From contig DHMO01000006.1 of assembly GCA_002405835.1 (NCBI GenBank), positions 1 to 26,139 on the forward strand: a stretch of DNA of 26,139 bases, in the 5' to 3' direction. The translations under genes and the position numbers were made by a program. The DNA comes from Lentisphaeria bacterium UBA4640. Lineage in GTDB: Bacteria; Verrucomicrobiota; Lentisphaeria; Victivallales; UBA1829. The notes under the pieces were generated by a model. It searched no databases, was not told the origin of the DNA, and saw only the letters and a list, made by a program, of their open reading frames with translations. Positions 16,537 to 24,574 of the stretch are shown piece after piece (position 1 is the first letter of the stretch; every line of letters begins with the position of its first letter).

Positions 16537-17844
16537 TCACCGTCCAGACTTTTTCTTTTCCGCACGCAGACGGTCCCAATACTGCAGACGCCGCAGAATT
16601 TCGCGCTCGAAGCCACGTTCCGGGGGATTGTAGAAACGCTGGCGCGGCATCGTTTCGGGGAAATAATCCTGTCCGGAAAAACCTTCCGGCGTGTCGTGGT
16701 CGTAAACATACCCTTTGCCGTAACCGATTTCCTTCATGAATCTGGTCGGCGCATTCAGAATATGCGCGGGCGGATTGAGCGATGAGTACTGTTTCGCCGC
16801 CGCGCGCGCCTTGTCCCACGCGACTTCCGCGCTGTTCGATTTCGGTGCGGTTCCGAGGTAAATGATGAGCTCCGCAATCGCGATATCGCCCTCCGGCGAA
16901 CCGAGACGTTCATAGGCGTCCCACGCGGCGACCGCCATCGGCAAGGCCTGGGGATCGGCAAGGCTGACATCCTCCATTGCAAACCGCGTCAGACGGCGCA
17001 GAAGGTAGAGCGGGTCTTCTCCTCCCTCAATCATGCGCGCCGCCCAGTAGAGCGCCGCATCGGTATCCGAACCGCGCAAGGATTTATGCAGCGCGCTGAT
17101 GAGATTGTAGTGCCCCTCGCGGTCCTTGTCGTAAACCGGCGCGCGGTGCTGGACGATTTTTTCCAGCTCCGCCCGGTTCATTACGCCGTCTGACGGTGCG
17201 AGATCGTAGATGCTTTCAATAAGGTTGATGAGATAACGCCCGTCGCCGTCGGCAAGGTCGCGGACCATCGACATGGCGTCATCGTCAATCGGAAGTTTGC
17301 GTCCGACGATTTTCTCCGCCCGTTCAATAATCTGCTGAAGCGCGGCGGAATCCAGCGGCTTCATGATGAAGACCTTGCAGCGGGAGAGAAGCGCGCTGTT
17401 GAGTTCGAACGACGGGTTTTCCGTCGTTGCGCCGACAAGTGTCACCGTGCCGTTTTCGACATAGGGCAGAAAGCCGTCCTGCTGCGCACGGTTGAAGCGG
17501 TGAATCTCATCGACGAACAGCAGGGTCCGTTCTCCGTAAAGCCTCCGTTTCGCCGCTTCGTCAAACGCCTTGCGGAGGTCGGCGATTCCGGAAAAGACGG
17601 CAGAGAGGGCGACGAAATGCATGTCGGTTCCGTTCGCCATCAGCCGTGCAATCGTGGTCTTTCCGCATCCGGGCGGTCCCCAGAGAATGAAACTGGAAAT
17701 GCGTTTCGTCTCCAGCATCTTGCGGATCGGACCGTCGGGACCGAGCAGGTGATCCTGCCCGACGATGTCGTCGATCGTTTCCGGACGGAGACGGTCGGCA
17801 AGCGGCCGGTCTCCGGGTTGTTCAAAAAGCAGTCCTTCTTCCAT
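16537..17844 (-). CDS. rarA: Replication-associated recombination protein A, AAA+ ATPase
   Basis: RarA (MgsA, relative of eukaryotic WRNIP1 and of clamp-loader subunits) acts at stalled replication forks with SSB and RecA. The 435-residue protein has Walker A G-P-P-G-C-G-K-T at 56-63, Walker B L-L-F-V-D-E-I-H near 108-115, sensor 1 in G-A-T-T-E-N-P-S-F at 138-146 and the arginine finger Arg155 in L-L-S-R-C. The family's C-terminal tetramer domain follows, including H-K-S-L-R-G-S-D-x-D-A-A-L-Y-W and a late Y-x-N-P-P. The ATG at 17844 is 2 bases after the RND pump stop. A TTG at 17850 is also in frame and would overlap that stop, giving 437 residues. It lies between the efflux pump and uvrC in one operon, so expression of fork rescue and excision repair appears tied to the pump. 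Confidence 0.95.
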   Translation of the reverse strand: MEEGLLFEQPGDRPLADRLRPETIDDIVGQDHLLGPDGPIRKMLETKRISSFILWGPPGCGKTTIARLMANGTDMHFVALSAVFSGIADLRKAFDEAAKRRLYGERTLLFVDEIHRFNRAQQDGFLPYVENGTVTLVGATTENPSFELNSALLSRCKVFIMKPLDSAALQQIIERAEKIVGRKLPIDDDAMSMVRDLADGDGRYLINLIESIYDLAPSDGVMNRAELEKIVQHRAPVYDKDREGHYNLISALHKSLRGSDTDAALYWAARMIEGGEDPLYLLRRLTRFAMEDVSLADPQALPMAVAAWDAYERLGSPEGDIAIAELIIYLGTAPKSNSAEVAWDKARAAAKQYSSLNPPAHILNAPTRFMKEIGYGKGYVYDHDTPEGFSGQDYFPETMPRQRFYNPPERGFEREILRRLQYWDRLRAEKKKSGR

Positions 17845-17846
17845 AA

Positions 17847-20800
17847 TCAATGAATCGTGGCGGGATTTTCACGATCCTCCTTCTGCAGACGTTTCAGCAG
17901 CGCGTTCGGCGACCCCTGCCAGCGGGCGAGAATCAGATAGCCGACCGGAACCACGAACAGCGTCAGGATGCACGCGGAAAGTCCGCCGTAAAACACAACC
18001 GCGCCGAGACAGCGGCGGCTTGCCGCACCCGCCCCGGTCGCGAGCAGCAGCGGAATCGCACCCGCGACAGTCGAAATGCCGGTCATGAGAATCGGGCGGA
18101 TACGCAGTTTCGCCGCCTGGAAGAGCGCCTCCTCGAACGGAACGTCGTCATCCCGCAGCTGGTTTGCGAACTCCACAATCAGAATGCCGTTTTTCGCCGC
18201 CAGACCGATCAGCATGATGATGCCGATCTGTGTGTAGATGTTCATGGTGAAGCCCATCAGATTCAGCGCAGCAATCGCGCCGATCATGCCGAGCGGAACG
18301 GTCAGCATCACGATCAGCGGGCTGATGAAGCTCTCAAACTGCGCGCTCAGCGCGAGGTACGAAACGATCAGGGCGAGCGCAAAAATGAACAGCATCGAAC
18401 CGGAGGTCTGTTTCAGCTCTTTCGACTGGTTCTTGTAGCCGATCTGCGCATATTCCGGAAGGTTTTCACGCACAGTGTTTTCGAGGAACGTCAGCACGTC
18501 GCTGAGCGCATATCCGGGAGCGACATTGCCCTGAAGCGTAATCGAACGCACCCGGTTGTAACGCCCGAGCCGTCCCGAATCGCCGCGTTCCTCCAGCTTG
18601 ACGAGGTTGTCGAGCGGGATCAGCTCGCCCGAATATTTGGAACGCAGATAGATGTTGCGCAGGTCCTGAGGCGTCGCGCGGCTTTCGCGTCCGGCCTGAA
18701 GCATGACGTCATACTCCTGCCCGCGGTCGACGAACGTTGTCACCTGCTTGGAACCGAGCATCGTTTCCAGCGTGGTTCCGATGGAGAGCGCGGAAATGCC
18801 GAGCTCCTGTGCGCGCTTTGTGTCGACGGCGACATGCAGCTGCGGCGTAGTCTCCTTGTAGTCGTAGTCGATATCGACGAAACCGGGATACGAGCGGCAT
18901 TTTTCCAGAATGATGTCGCGCCATTTGACCAGTTCATCATAGTCGGGACCGCCGATTACAAACTGCACCGGTGTTCCGAATCCGCCGAGTCCGCTCGGGA
19001 GGAACGGAATTGCGTTGATGCCCGGAATCTTCGCCAGCTCCGGACGCAGCGAATTCATGATCTGCTGCGAGTTGAGTGTACGCATACTCCACGGCTGAAG
19101 TTCGAGAATGCAGAATCCGGTATTCGCCGCGCCGTCGCTCTCGCCGAACGAAGGGAGAACCACCATAAGACTGTTCGCATTTCCGTCGGCGACCGGCTTG
19201 TAGAGAACGTTTGTCACATCGCCCGCATAATCATTGATCGCGTAATAGTTGGTTCCCTCGGGGGCGATGATGCGGGTCATGATCACCGCGCGGTCCTCGG
19301 TAGGCTCATATTCCGAGGGCAGACGCATCCAGCCGGCGATCATCAGAATGCAGATCGCAAAGAACACGGCCGCAGTGATGATTTTGAACCGCGCGACAAA
19401 GCGGAGCGAACGGTCATAAATCCGTTCGAGGAACGCCATGCACGCATCCACGCAGCGGATCATCCAGCCTTTTTCCGCCGCCGACTGCGGTTTCAGCATC
19501 TTCGAGCACATCATCGGCGTCAGAGTCAGGGCGATGAAACTGGAGAAGCAGACCGCCGCAGTCATGGCAACCGCGAATTCGGTGAACAGCTTGCCCGTCT
19601 TGCCCGCCCACAGACTGATCGGCATGAAGACCGCCGCCAGAACCAGCGTCGTCGCAATCACCGCAAAAATCACCTGATTCGCCCCGCGCGTCGCCGCCAG
19701 AAGCGGTTTTTCGCCAAGCGAAATGCGGCGGTAAATGTTCTCCAGCATCACAATCGCGTCATCGACCACCATGCCGATCGCCAGAACCAGCGCCAGAAGC
19801 GTCAGCAGGTTCACGCTGTAGCCGAAAATATAGAGAACGATAAACGTTGAAATCAGCGAAATTGGAACCGTCACCGCAGGAATCAGCGATGCGCGGAAAC
19901 TGCCGAGAAACAGGAAAATAATCAGCAGAACCAGCACCGCGGAGACAATCAGCGAGTCGCGCACCTCATGGATCGAAGCGTTGATGAACAGCGCTTCATC
20001 GCGGATCACTTTGATCTGCATTCCTTCCGGCAGACCGCTCTTGTTGAGTTCCGCAACAAGTTTTTTCACTCCGTCCGAAATGACAAGCGCGTTCGATTTG
20101 GACTGCTTGTGAATACCGAGTCCGACCATCGGCTCCTTGTTCGTCATGAAGTTCTGACGGGGACGGCGTGAGTCGATCTTGACCTCCGCCACATCGCGCA
20201 GACGGACGTAGTCACCCGCCTTGTCGCGCTTGATGACAAGATCCCGGAAATCCTTTTCCGTCGCATACTGCCGCTTCAGGCGGACCGTGAACTCGCGTTC
20301 GGACGATTCGATTCGCCCGCCCGGGTTTTCGACGTTTTCCGAGTTGAGCACGTTGATGATGTCCTCCGCCGTCACTCCGCGCGCCGCCATTGCCTGACGG
20401 TTCAGCCAGATGCGCATCGCCTCTTCCTGCGCGCCGAAAATACTGACGCTCGCCACGCCGTCAATAACGGAGAAGCGGTCGACGAGGTAGCGGTCCGCGT
20501 AGTCGGTAAGTTCCATGCGGCTCATTTTATTCGAAGTGAGCGCGAGAATCAGGACAGGGCTTCCGCTGGAATCGTACTTGGCGACAACCGGGGTGTCGGC
20601 GTCGTCCGGAAGTTTTTTCAGGATGCGGCTCACCTTGTCGCGGACGTCGTTTGCCGCCGCGTCGATGTCGCGCTCCACTTTGAACTCCAGGGTAATGCGC
20701 GAGCGCCCGTCACGGCTGATGGAGGAGATGGTGTCCAGCCCCTCGATGCCCGCCACGGCGTCTTCAATGCGCTGGGTGATTTTCGTTTCGACGACGTTCG

Positions 20801-20966
20801 AAGAAGCTCCGTCGTATGTGGTGTCGATGGAGATCGTCGGCACGTCGATATCCGGGTATTCACGCACCGCCATGCGGTTCAGGCAGATAAAGCCGAACAC
20901 CACAAGCAGCAGCATGAACACGATCGTCGCAACCGGACGGACAATGGAAAACTGGCAGATCGTCAT
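17847..20966 (-). CDS. RND efflux transporter, HAE1 (AcrB-like) family
   Basis: This 1039-residue inner-membrane pump has the RND pattern: a first transmembrane helix at residues 10-30, a large periplasmic loop, a bundle of helices around 335-545, a second periplasmic loop, and the last helices from about 870. The proton-relay aspartates in helix 4 are present as Asp402 and Asp403 in G-M-V-V-D-D-A-I-V-M. The N-terminal R-E-Y-P-D-I-D and the L-P-D-D-A-D-T-P-V-V block are typical of HAE1 drug exporters of the MdtBC/MexF-like type. It works as a trimer driven by the proton gradient. It overlaps the membrane fusion protein gene by 4 bases (ATGA at 20963-20966), confirming a matched pair. Cargo specificity cannot be inferred. 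No outer-membrane channel gene is in the operon, so it must borrow a TolC-type channel from elsewhere. Confidence 0.95.
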   Translation of the reverse strand: MTICQFSIVRPVATIVFMLLLVVFGFICLNRMAVREYPDIDVPTISIDTTYDGASSNVVETKITQRIEDAVAGIEGLDTISSISRDGRSRITLEFKVERDIDAAANDVRDKVSRILKKLPDDADTPVVAKYDSSGSPVLILALTSNKMSRMELTDYADRYLVDRFSVIDGVASVSIFGAQEEAMRIWLNRQAMAARGVTAEDIINVLNSENVENPGGRIESSEREFTVRLKRQYATEKDFRDLVIKRDKAGDYVRLRDVAEVKIDSRRPRQNFMTNKEPMVGLGIHKQSKSNALVISDGVKKLVAELNKSGLPEGMQIKVIRDEALFINASIHEVRDSLIVSAVLVLLIIFLFLGSFRASLIPAVTVPISLISTFIVLYIFGYSVNLLTLLALVLAIGMVVDDAIVMLENIYRRISLGEKPLLAATRGANQVIFAVIATTLVLAAVFMPISLWAGKTGKLFTEFAVAMTAAVCFSSFIALTLTPMMCSKMLKPQSAAEKGWMIRCVDACMAFLERIYDRSLRFVARFKIITAAVFFAICILMIAGWMRLPSEYEPTEDRAVIMTRIIAPEGTNYYAINDYAGDVTNVLYKPVADGNANSLMVVLPSFGESDGAANTGFCILELQPWSMRTLNSQQIMNSLRPELAKIPGINAIPFLPSGLGGFGTPVQFVIGGPDYDELVKWRDIILEKCRSYPGFVDIDYDYKETTPQLHVAVDTKRAQELGISALSIGTTLETMLGSKQVTTFVDRGQEYDVMLQAGRESRATPQDLRNIYLRSKYSGELIPLDNLVKLEERGDSGRLGRYNRVRSITLQGNVAPGYALSDVLTFLENTVRENLPEYAQIGYKNQSKELKQTSGSMLFIFALALIVSYLALSAQFESFISPLIVMLTVPLGMIGAIAALNLMGFTMNIYTQIGIIMLIGLAAKNGILIVEFANQLRDDDVPFEEALFQAAKLRIRPILMTGISTVAGAIPLLLATGAGAASRRCLGAVVFYGGLSACILTLFVVPVGYLILARWQGSPNALLKRLQKEDRENPATIH

Positions 20967-22051
20967 TTCGTCATTTCTCCCGTTTTTGACGGATTGACGA
21001 AGTTGACCGTCATTCCGTCAACCAGTTTTGCCACTCCCTCTGTAACGATGGAATCACCGTCATTTATTCCGGAAATGACCTCAACTTTTCCGCCGCGACG
21101 ACTGCCGAGCGTTACTTCGTGACGGGTCACGTGTCCGTCACTTCCCGTGGTGAAGACGAATTGTTTTTCGCCGAGACTGACCACGCTTTTCTCCGGGATC
21201 ATCAGTGCGGAGCGGCTGCCCATATCGACGCGGACGAGGAACATCATGCCGGGACGCAGCTTCATAGCCTTGTTGTCGATGACGGCGCGCACCTCCACCA
21301 TGCGGGTGTCAAGGTTGATGCGCGGCGAAATAGCAGTGATTTTTCCCTTGAACGTCTCATCCGGATACGCCGGACTCTTGACGCTGATTTCATAGCCGGT
21401 TTTCAGCGCGGCAAAATATTTTTCGGGCACGGAAAAATCAACATTGATTTCGGAAATGTCGTCGAGAGTCGTGATTTTTGTTCCGGGCGTCACAAGATCG
21501 CCGAGACTGACGAGACGCATCCCGAGACATCCGGCAAACGGCGCATGAAGATGGCGGTCGTTAATCTGAGTTTTCGCCACGGCCAGCAGAGTTTTGGAAC
21601 GTGCGAGCTTGGTTTTCTGTTCATCAATCGACTTCTGGGAGACCGCATTGGATTTGGAAAGACGGTCGATTCGCGCCATCTCGCGCTCCTGTTCATCAAG
21701 GTTGATTTCCGCCTGATCGAACTCCGCGCGTTCCTTGTCGTCATCGAGCCGGACGAGCAGTTGTCCCGCCTTCACCCGGTCGCCGTCTTCAAATTTGATT
21801 TCAACAACTTTTGCCGTGACGGTTGCCGTAATCTCCACTGCCTCTTTTGCACTTCCGGTTCCGAGCGCTTCAATCACATCGGCGAACTGCACTTTTTTCT
21901 GCACCTCCGCTACAACGGAAGGCGTCACCGCCGCACGCTTCTTCGCAGTTCCGCCCGACGCAAGAATGACCTGATAATAATAGACCGCTCCTCCGACAAC
22001 AACAGCTCCGATGAGCAGTTCGGAGCACACCTTCAAGATTTTTTTCCACAT
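20963..22051 (-). CDS. RND efflux periplasmic adaptor (membrane fusion protein)
   Basis: This 362-residue adaptor links the RND pump to an outer-membrane channel. An N-terminal hydrophobic segment (residues 8-30) acts as membrane anchor or signal; no lipobox Cys is seen. The order is typical: first lipoyl half around 60-100 (V-V-E-I-K-F-E-D-G-D-R-V-K-A-G-Q-L-L), a coiled-coil hairpin about 105-165 rich in Glu, Lys and Ala, second lipoyl half with H-A-P-F-A-G near 170-175, then a beta-barrel (F-S-V-P-E-K-Y) and a membrane-proximal domain ending in G-I-N-D-G-D-S-I-V-T-E-G. It is first in the operon. A ribosome site AAAGGG lies about 9 bases before the ATG. The stop overlaps the pump start by four bases, so the two are made in step. 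Confidence 0.93.
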   Translation of the reverse strand: MWKKILKVCSELLIGAVVVGGAVYYYQVILASGGTAKKRAAVTPSVVAEVQKKVQFADVIEALGTGSAKEAVEITATVTAKVVEIKFEDGDRVKAGQLLVRLDDDKERAEFDQAEINLDEQEREMARIDRLSKSNAVSQKSIDEQKTKLARSKTLLAVAKTQINDRHLHAPFAGCLGMRLVSLGDLVTPGTKITTLDDISEINVDFSVPEKYFAALKTGYEISVKSPAYPDETFKGKITAISPRINLDTRMVEVRAVIDNKAMKLRPGMMFLVRVDMGSRSALMIPEKSVVSLGEKQFVFTTGSDGHVTRHEVTLGSRRGGKVEVISGINDGDSIVTEGVAKLVDGMTVNFVNPSKTGEMTK

Positions 22052-22088
22052 GACTGTTCCCTTTGCACTTTTGAAAAATATTTTCTTA

Positions 22089-22116
22089 TATATATAGCAA
22101 ACAACGGAAAAATCAA
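22089..22116 (-). promoter_or_regulatory. Probable promoter of the efflux-rarA-uvrC operon
   Basis: On the minus strand, TTGATT (22116-22111) is followed after 16 bases by TATATA (22094-22089) within a TATATATATAA tract, so the exact -10 register is uncertain. It lies about 40 bases upstream of the adaptor ATG, in an AT-rich gap. No LexA-like palindrome was seen around it. Confidence 0.6.
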
Positions 22117-22199
22117 GAGCACAACCTGAATTATTATGCTATTTTAATCTTTAACGGCTTCCGCCTTTCAGCAGCCGGTCTCCTCTCGTGCCGAACCAT

Positions 22200-22919
22200 T
22201 CACGGCGACACTCCCGCACTTCGGTAAAGCGCGGCAATTCCACGTAGTGTGAAAAGTTCATCGGCGAGTTCAAATCCGGGAATCTCCCGCAGGAAAAATC
22301 CGGCGTCGCCTCCGCAGGCCACGCGGCGGATCTGCACTCCGGGATACGCAAGTTCCATCCGGCGGAGCAGTTCACGGACTGCTCCCAGCGCGGCGCAGTC
22401 GGTTCCGAGATCAATCGCATCAACGGTGTTGTTCCCGGGAAATGAAGGAACACGGGCAGTAACCTCCGTTTCCGGCAGTTTCGCCGTATAATCATGCAGG
22501 GATTTGCGCAGAATCAGACGTCCGGGAAGAATCGCTCCGCCACACATCCGGCGATTGGAATCGACGAATTCAAGATTGATCGCAGTTCCGAAATCAACGC
22601 ACAGAGCAGGCAGAGCTCCTGAAAAAATCAGCTCCGCCGCATTTGCCAAACGGTCCGCACCGAGCGTTTCCGGATGTTTCATGCCTGAAAGGTCAACCGG
22701 ACAATCCGGCATCTGCGAATTTACAATGAATGCGCCCGCATCACGGAACTCCCGTTCCAGAGCGGGAACAACCGAAGCTGCGGCCATGTTTTCCGACGTG
22801 TAGTCCGCAACCCGGAACTCCGGAGTCGCAACCGTGTCGAGCAGACGCAATGAAGCGCCGGAAAGCTCCGCCACCTGTACATGCGTGTTTCCGGCGTTGA
22901 AAAGACGGATGATGGACAT
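22200..22919 (-). CDS. coaX: Type III pantothenate kinase
   Basis: CoaX phosphorylates pantothenate in the first step of coenzyme A synthesis. The 239-residue protein shows the family order: phosphate-binding G-N-T near residues 10-12, H-P-E-T-L-G-A-D-R-L-A-N-A (with Asp89 in the catalytic-base position), D-F-G-T-A-I (Asp109) and G-G-A-I-L-P-G at 127-133, then a late A-C-G-G-D-A. In the first motif the normal D-x-G-N-T reads N-A-G-N-T, with Asn8 replacing an acidic residue that helps place Mg-ATP. Such a change could lower or alter activity. Otherwise the protein is of full family length and looks intact. It starts 8 bases after the stop of the GspF-like gene with a poor ribosome site, so it depends on that gene's transcript. 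It may have lost or changed its kinase role, but kinase remains the best call. Confidence 0.85.
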   Translation of the reverse strand: MSIIRLFNAGNTHVQVAELSGASLRLLDTVATPEFRVADYTSENMAAASVVPALEREFRDAGAFIVNSQMPDCPVDLSGMKHPETLGADRLANAAELIFSGALPALCVDFGTAINLEFVDSNRRMCGGAILPGRLILRKSLHDYTAKLPETEVTARVPSFPGNNTVDAIDLGTDCAALGAVRELLRRMELAYPGVQIRRVACGGDAGFFLREIPGFELADELFTLRGIAALYRSAGVSP

Positions 22920-22927
22920 GTTCCGGA

Positions 22928-24205
22928 TCAGCCGCCGAGTTTTTCGATGATGCTGATCAGCGGCATGAACAGAGCCATAACAATACCGCCGACGACCACA
23001 GCGAGGAACACAATCATCAACGGCTCAATCATCGAGGTCAGCGCGCCGACGGCGTTGTCGACTTCTTCGTCGTAGGTGTCGGCGATCTTGTCGAGCATCT
23101 CCGGCAGCTTACCGGTCTCCTCTCCGACCTCGATCATACTGATCACCATGTCGGGGAAGATTTTAGTGGTGTTGAGCGGCCCGGCGATCGTTTCACCTTC
23201 CTTCACGGCGTCATGCACTTCCTGAATCGCATCGCAGACGATTTCATTTCCGGCGGTCTCCTTCACGATGCTGAGCGCGTTCAGAACCGGCACGCCGGAT
23301 CCCATCAGCGTTCCCAGCGTTCGCGAGAACTTGGAAATGGAGGACTTGGAAACGATCGGCCCGAAGAGCGGCATGTTGTACTTGATGTAGTCCAGCCAGT
23401 AATGTCCGAACTTGGTTTTCGCAAAGAGTTTGAATACAATGACGAATCCGACGATGCCGCCGATAAGCACGAGAATCTGTTCCTGCATGAACCGGCTGAT
23501 TGCCATGACGACCTGCGTCAGACCGGGCAGCGGAGCACCTTCAAGCAGTTCGCTGAAGATTTTTTCGAACTTCGGAACGATGAAGATCATCAGACCTGCG
23601 GTAATGGCGCCCGCGATACACAGAACGATGGTCGGGTACACCATGGCCGACTTGACTTTTCCGGCGATTCGCGCGGCTTTTTCCATGAACGATGCGAGTC
23701 GGTCAAGAATCAGTTCGAGCTTACCGGCGGCCTCACCGGCGCGCACCATGTTGAGATAGAGTTTGTCAAACGATTTCGGATGCTGCGCAAGCGATTCGGA
23801 GAAGGTGGAACCGGCTTCAACGCCGTTCGCGACCTCGCCGAGAATTTTCCGGATAATCGGGTCTTTCGACTGCTTTTCGAGCGTCCGGAGAGAACGGATC
23901 AGCGGCAGACCCGCATTCAGCAGAATGGAAAGCTGACGGGTGAAGATTGTAAGCTGTTTTGTTTTAATGACCGCGGGACCGAGCGAGATGTTGATGTTCA
24001 TCGCGCTTTTTTTCTTGGCTCCGGCTTTTTTTGCGGGCTGCGGGGCGGCCTTTTTCTTTTCAATCTTCCGGACCTGCTTGATGGAGGTCGGGAACATGCC
24101 CTGATCTTTCAGAAAAGCGGTTACCGCTTCTTCGTTCGCGGCCTCTTTCTGACCTTTCCGCTCTTTTCCCGTGGCGTCCATCGCCGCATATTGGTACAGA
24201 GGCAT
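22928..24205 (-). CDS. Type II secretion / type IV pilus inner-membrane protein, GspF/PilC family
   Basis: GspF/PilC proteins form the inner-membrane platform on which pseudopilins are assembled. The 425-residue sequence opens with the cytoplasmic M-P-L-Y-Q-Y-A-A-M-D-A-T-G-K segment seen across the family, then a Lys/Ala-rich linker (about 48-75). Two repeats of the T2SSF domain follow (about 85-210 and 290-415), each starting with F-x-R-x-L and carrying the A-G-E / V-G-E motif (M-V-R-A-G-E-A-A-G-K and M-I-E-V-G-E-E-T-G-K). Transmembrane helices lie after each repeat and between them. The frame is open 27 residues further upstream, but the ATG at 24205 is chosen because AAGGAG lies 9 bases before it and the family N-terminus begins there. 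It leads a transcript with coaX. No GspE, GspD or major pseudopilin gene is adjacent; a pseudopilin lies about 20 kb away. Confidence 0.9.
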   Translation of the reverse strand: MPLYQYAAMDATGKERKGQKEAANEEAVTAFLKDQGMFPTSIKQVRKIEKKKAAPQPAKKAGAKKKSAMNINISLGPAVIKTKQLTIFTRQLSILLNAGLPLIRSLRTLEKQSKDPIIRKILGEVANGVEAGSTFSESLAQHPKSFDKLYLNMVRAGEAAGKLELILDRLASFMEKAARIAGKVKSAMVYPTIVLCIAGAITAGLMIFIVPKFEKIFSELLEGAPLPGLTQVVMAISRFMQEQILVLIGGIVGFVIVFKLFAKTKFGHYWLDYIKYNMPLFGPIVSKSSISKFSRTLGTLMGSGVPVLNALSIVKETAGNEIVCDAIQEVHDAVKEGETIAGPLNTTKIFPDMVISMIEVGEETGKLPEMLDKIADTYDEEVDNAVGALTSMIEPLMIVFLAVVVGGIVMALFMPLISIIEKLGG

Positions 24206-24250
24206 AGGGATCTTCTCCTTACTTACGGTGTTAAATAAATATTTCTCTGT

Positions 24251-24279
24251 ATAATAGCATCGAACAAATGATATTTCCA
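24251..24279 (-). promoter_or_regulatory. Extended -10 promoter of the gspF-like/coaX operon
   Basis: Read on the minus strand, TGGAAA (24279-24274) and TATTAT (24256-24251) are 17 bases apart, and TGC stands right before the -10 box, as in extended -10 promoters. The transcript would begin about 40 bases before the ATG at 24205. Confidence 0.65.
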
Positions 24280-24332
24280 GTGACAAAAGCGACTTTTCTT
24301 CAGAAAATTTTAAAAAAAATAAAAAATGCCGC

Positions 24333-24360
24333 TTGATTATTCGCGAAACTGGTGTATCTT
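24333..24360 (+). promoter_or_regulatory. tRNA operon promoter with an A-rich upstream tract
   Basis: TTGATT (24333-24338) and TATCTT (24355-24360) are 16 bases apart, placing the start about 13 bases before the first tRNA. The 30 bases upstream (24303-24329) are almost all A and T with A-runs, which resembles an UP element boosting stable RNA promoters. It is divergent from the gspF-like promoter. Confidence 0.65.
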
Positions 24361-24379
24361 ATGGACACTCAAGCGATAC

Positions 24380-24455
24380 GCCCCTATCGTCTAGAGGCCT
24401 AGGACACCAGGTTTTCATCCTGGCGACACGGGTTCGAATCCCGTTGGGGGTGCCA
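24380..24455 (+). tRNA. tRNA-Glu (anticodon TTC)
   Basis: This 76-base tRNA has an encoded CCA end. Anticodon stem CCAGG/CCTGG holds loop TTTTCAT with TTC at positions 34-36. The T arm is ACGGG-TTCGAAT-CCCGT. The acceptor stem is GCCCCTA with TGGGGGT, so the first pair is a G-U wobble, as is pair 6-67. The D arm GTCTAGAGGCCTAGGA is close to that of E. coli tRNA-Glu. Confidence 0.97.
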
Positions 24456-24484
24456 CTTTTGTTTCGCTGTGGCACTGACGTATT

Positions 24485-24560
24485 GCCCCTATCGTCTAGA
24501 GGCCTAGGACACCAGGTTCTCATCCTGGTAACACGGGTTCGAATCCCGTTGGGGGTGCCA
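24485..24560 (+). tRNA. tRNA-Glu (anticodon CTC)
   Basis: Nearly identical to the preceding tRNA, with loop TTCTCAT giving anticodon CTC, and TAACA instead of CGACA in the variable region. It is 76 bases with encoded CCA and the same G1-U72 wobble. It lies 29 bases after the first copy, so the three are probably cut from one precursor. Confidence 0.97.
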
Positions 24561-24574
24561 TTGATATCGCTTTT

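Noticed and set aside
15298..16785. A 495-codon open frame on the plus strand opposite uvrC
   Set aside because: The product is basic and has no recognisable domain, whereas the minus strand carries every catalytic motif of UvrC.
17850..19850. A 666-codon open frame on the plus strand opposite the RND pump
   Set aside because: It is the complement of pump codons, giving an Arg/His/Gln-rich sequence without domains.
22052..22120. A LexA/SOS box upstream of the efflux-rarA-uvrC operon
   Set aside because: Neither a CTG-N10-CAG nor a GAAC-N4-GTTC palindrome was found by eye in the promoter gap.
22150..22180. A hairpin after coaX on the minus strand as terminator
   Set aside because: Only a 5-bp stem (CGGCT/AGCCG) with a 13-base loop and no T-run follows; too weak to call.
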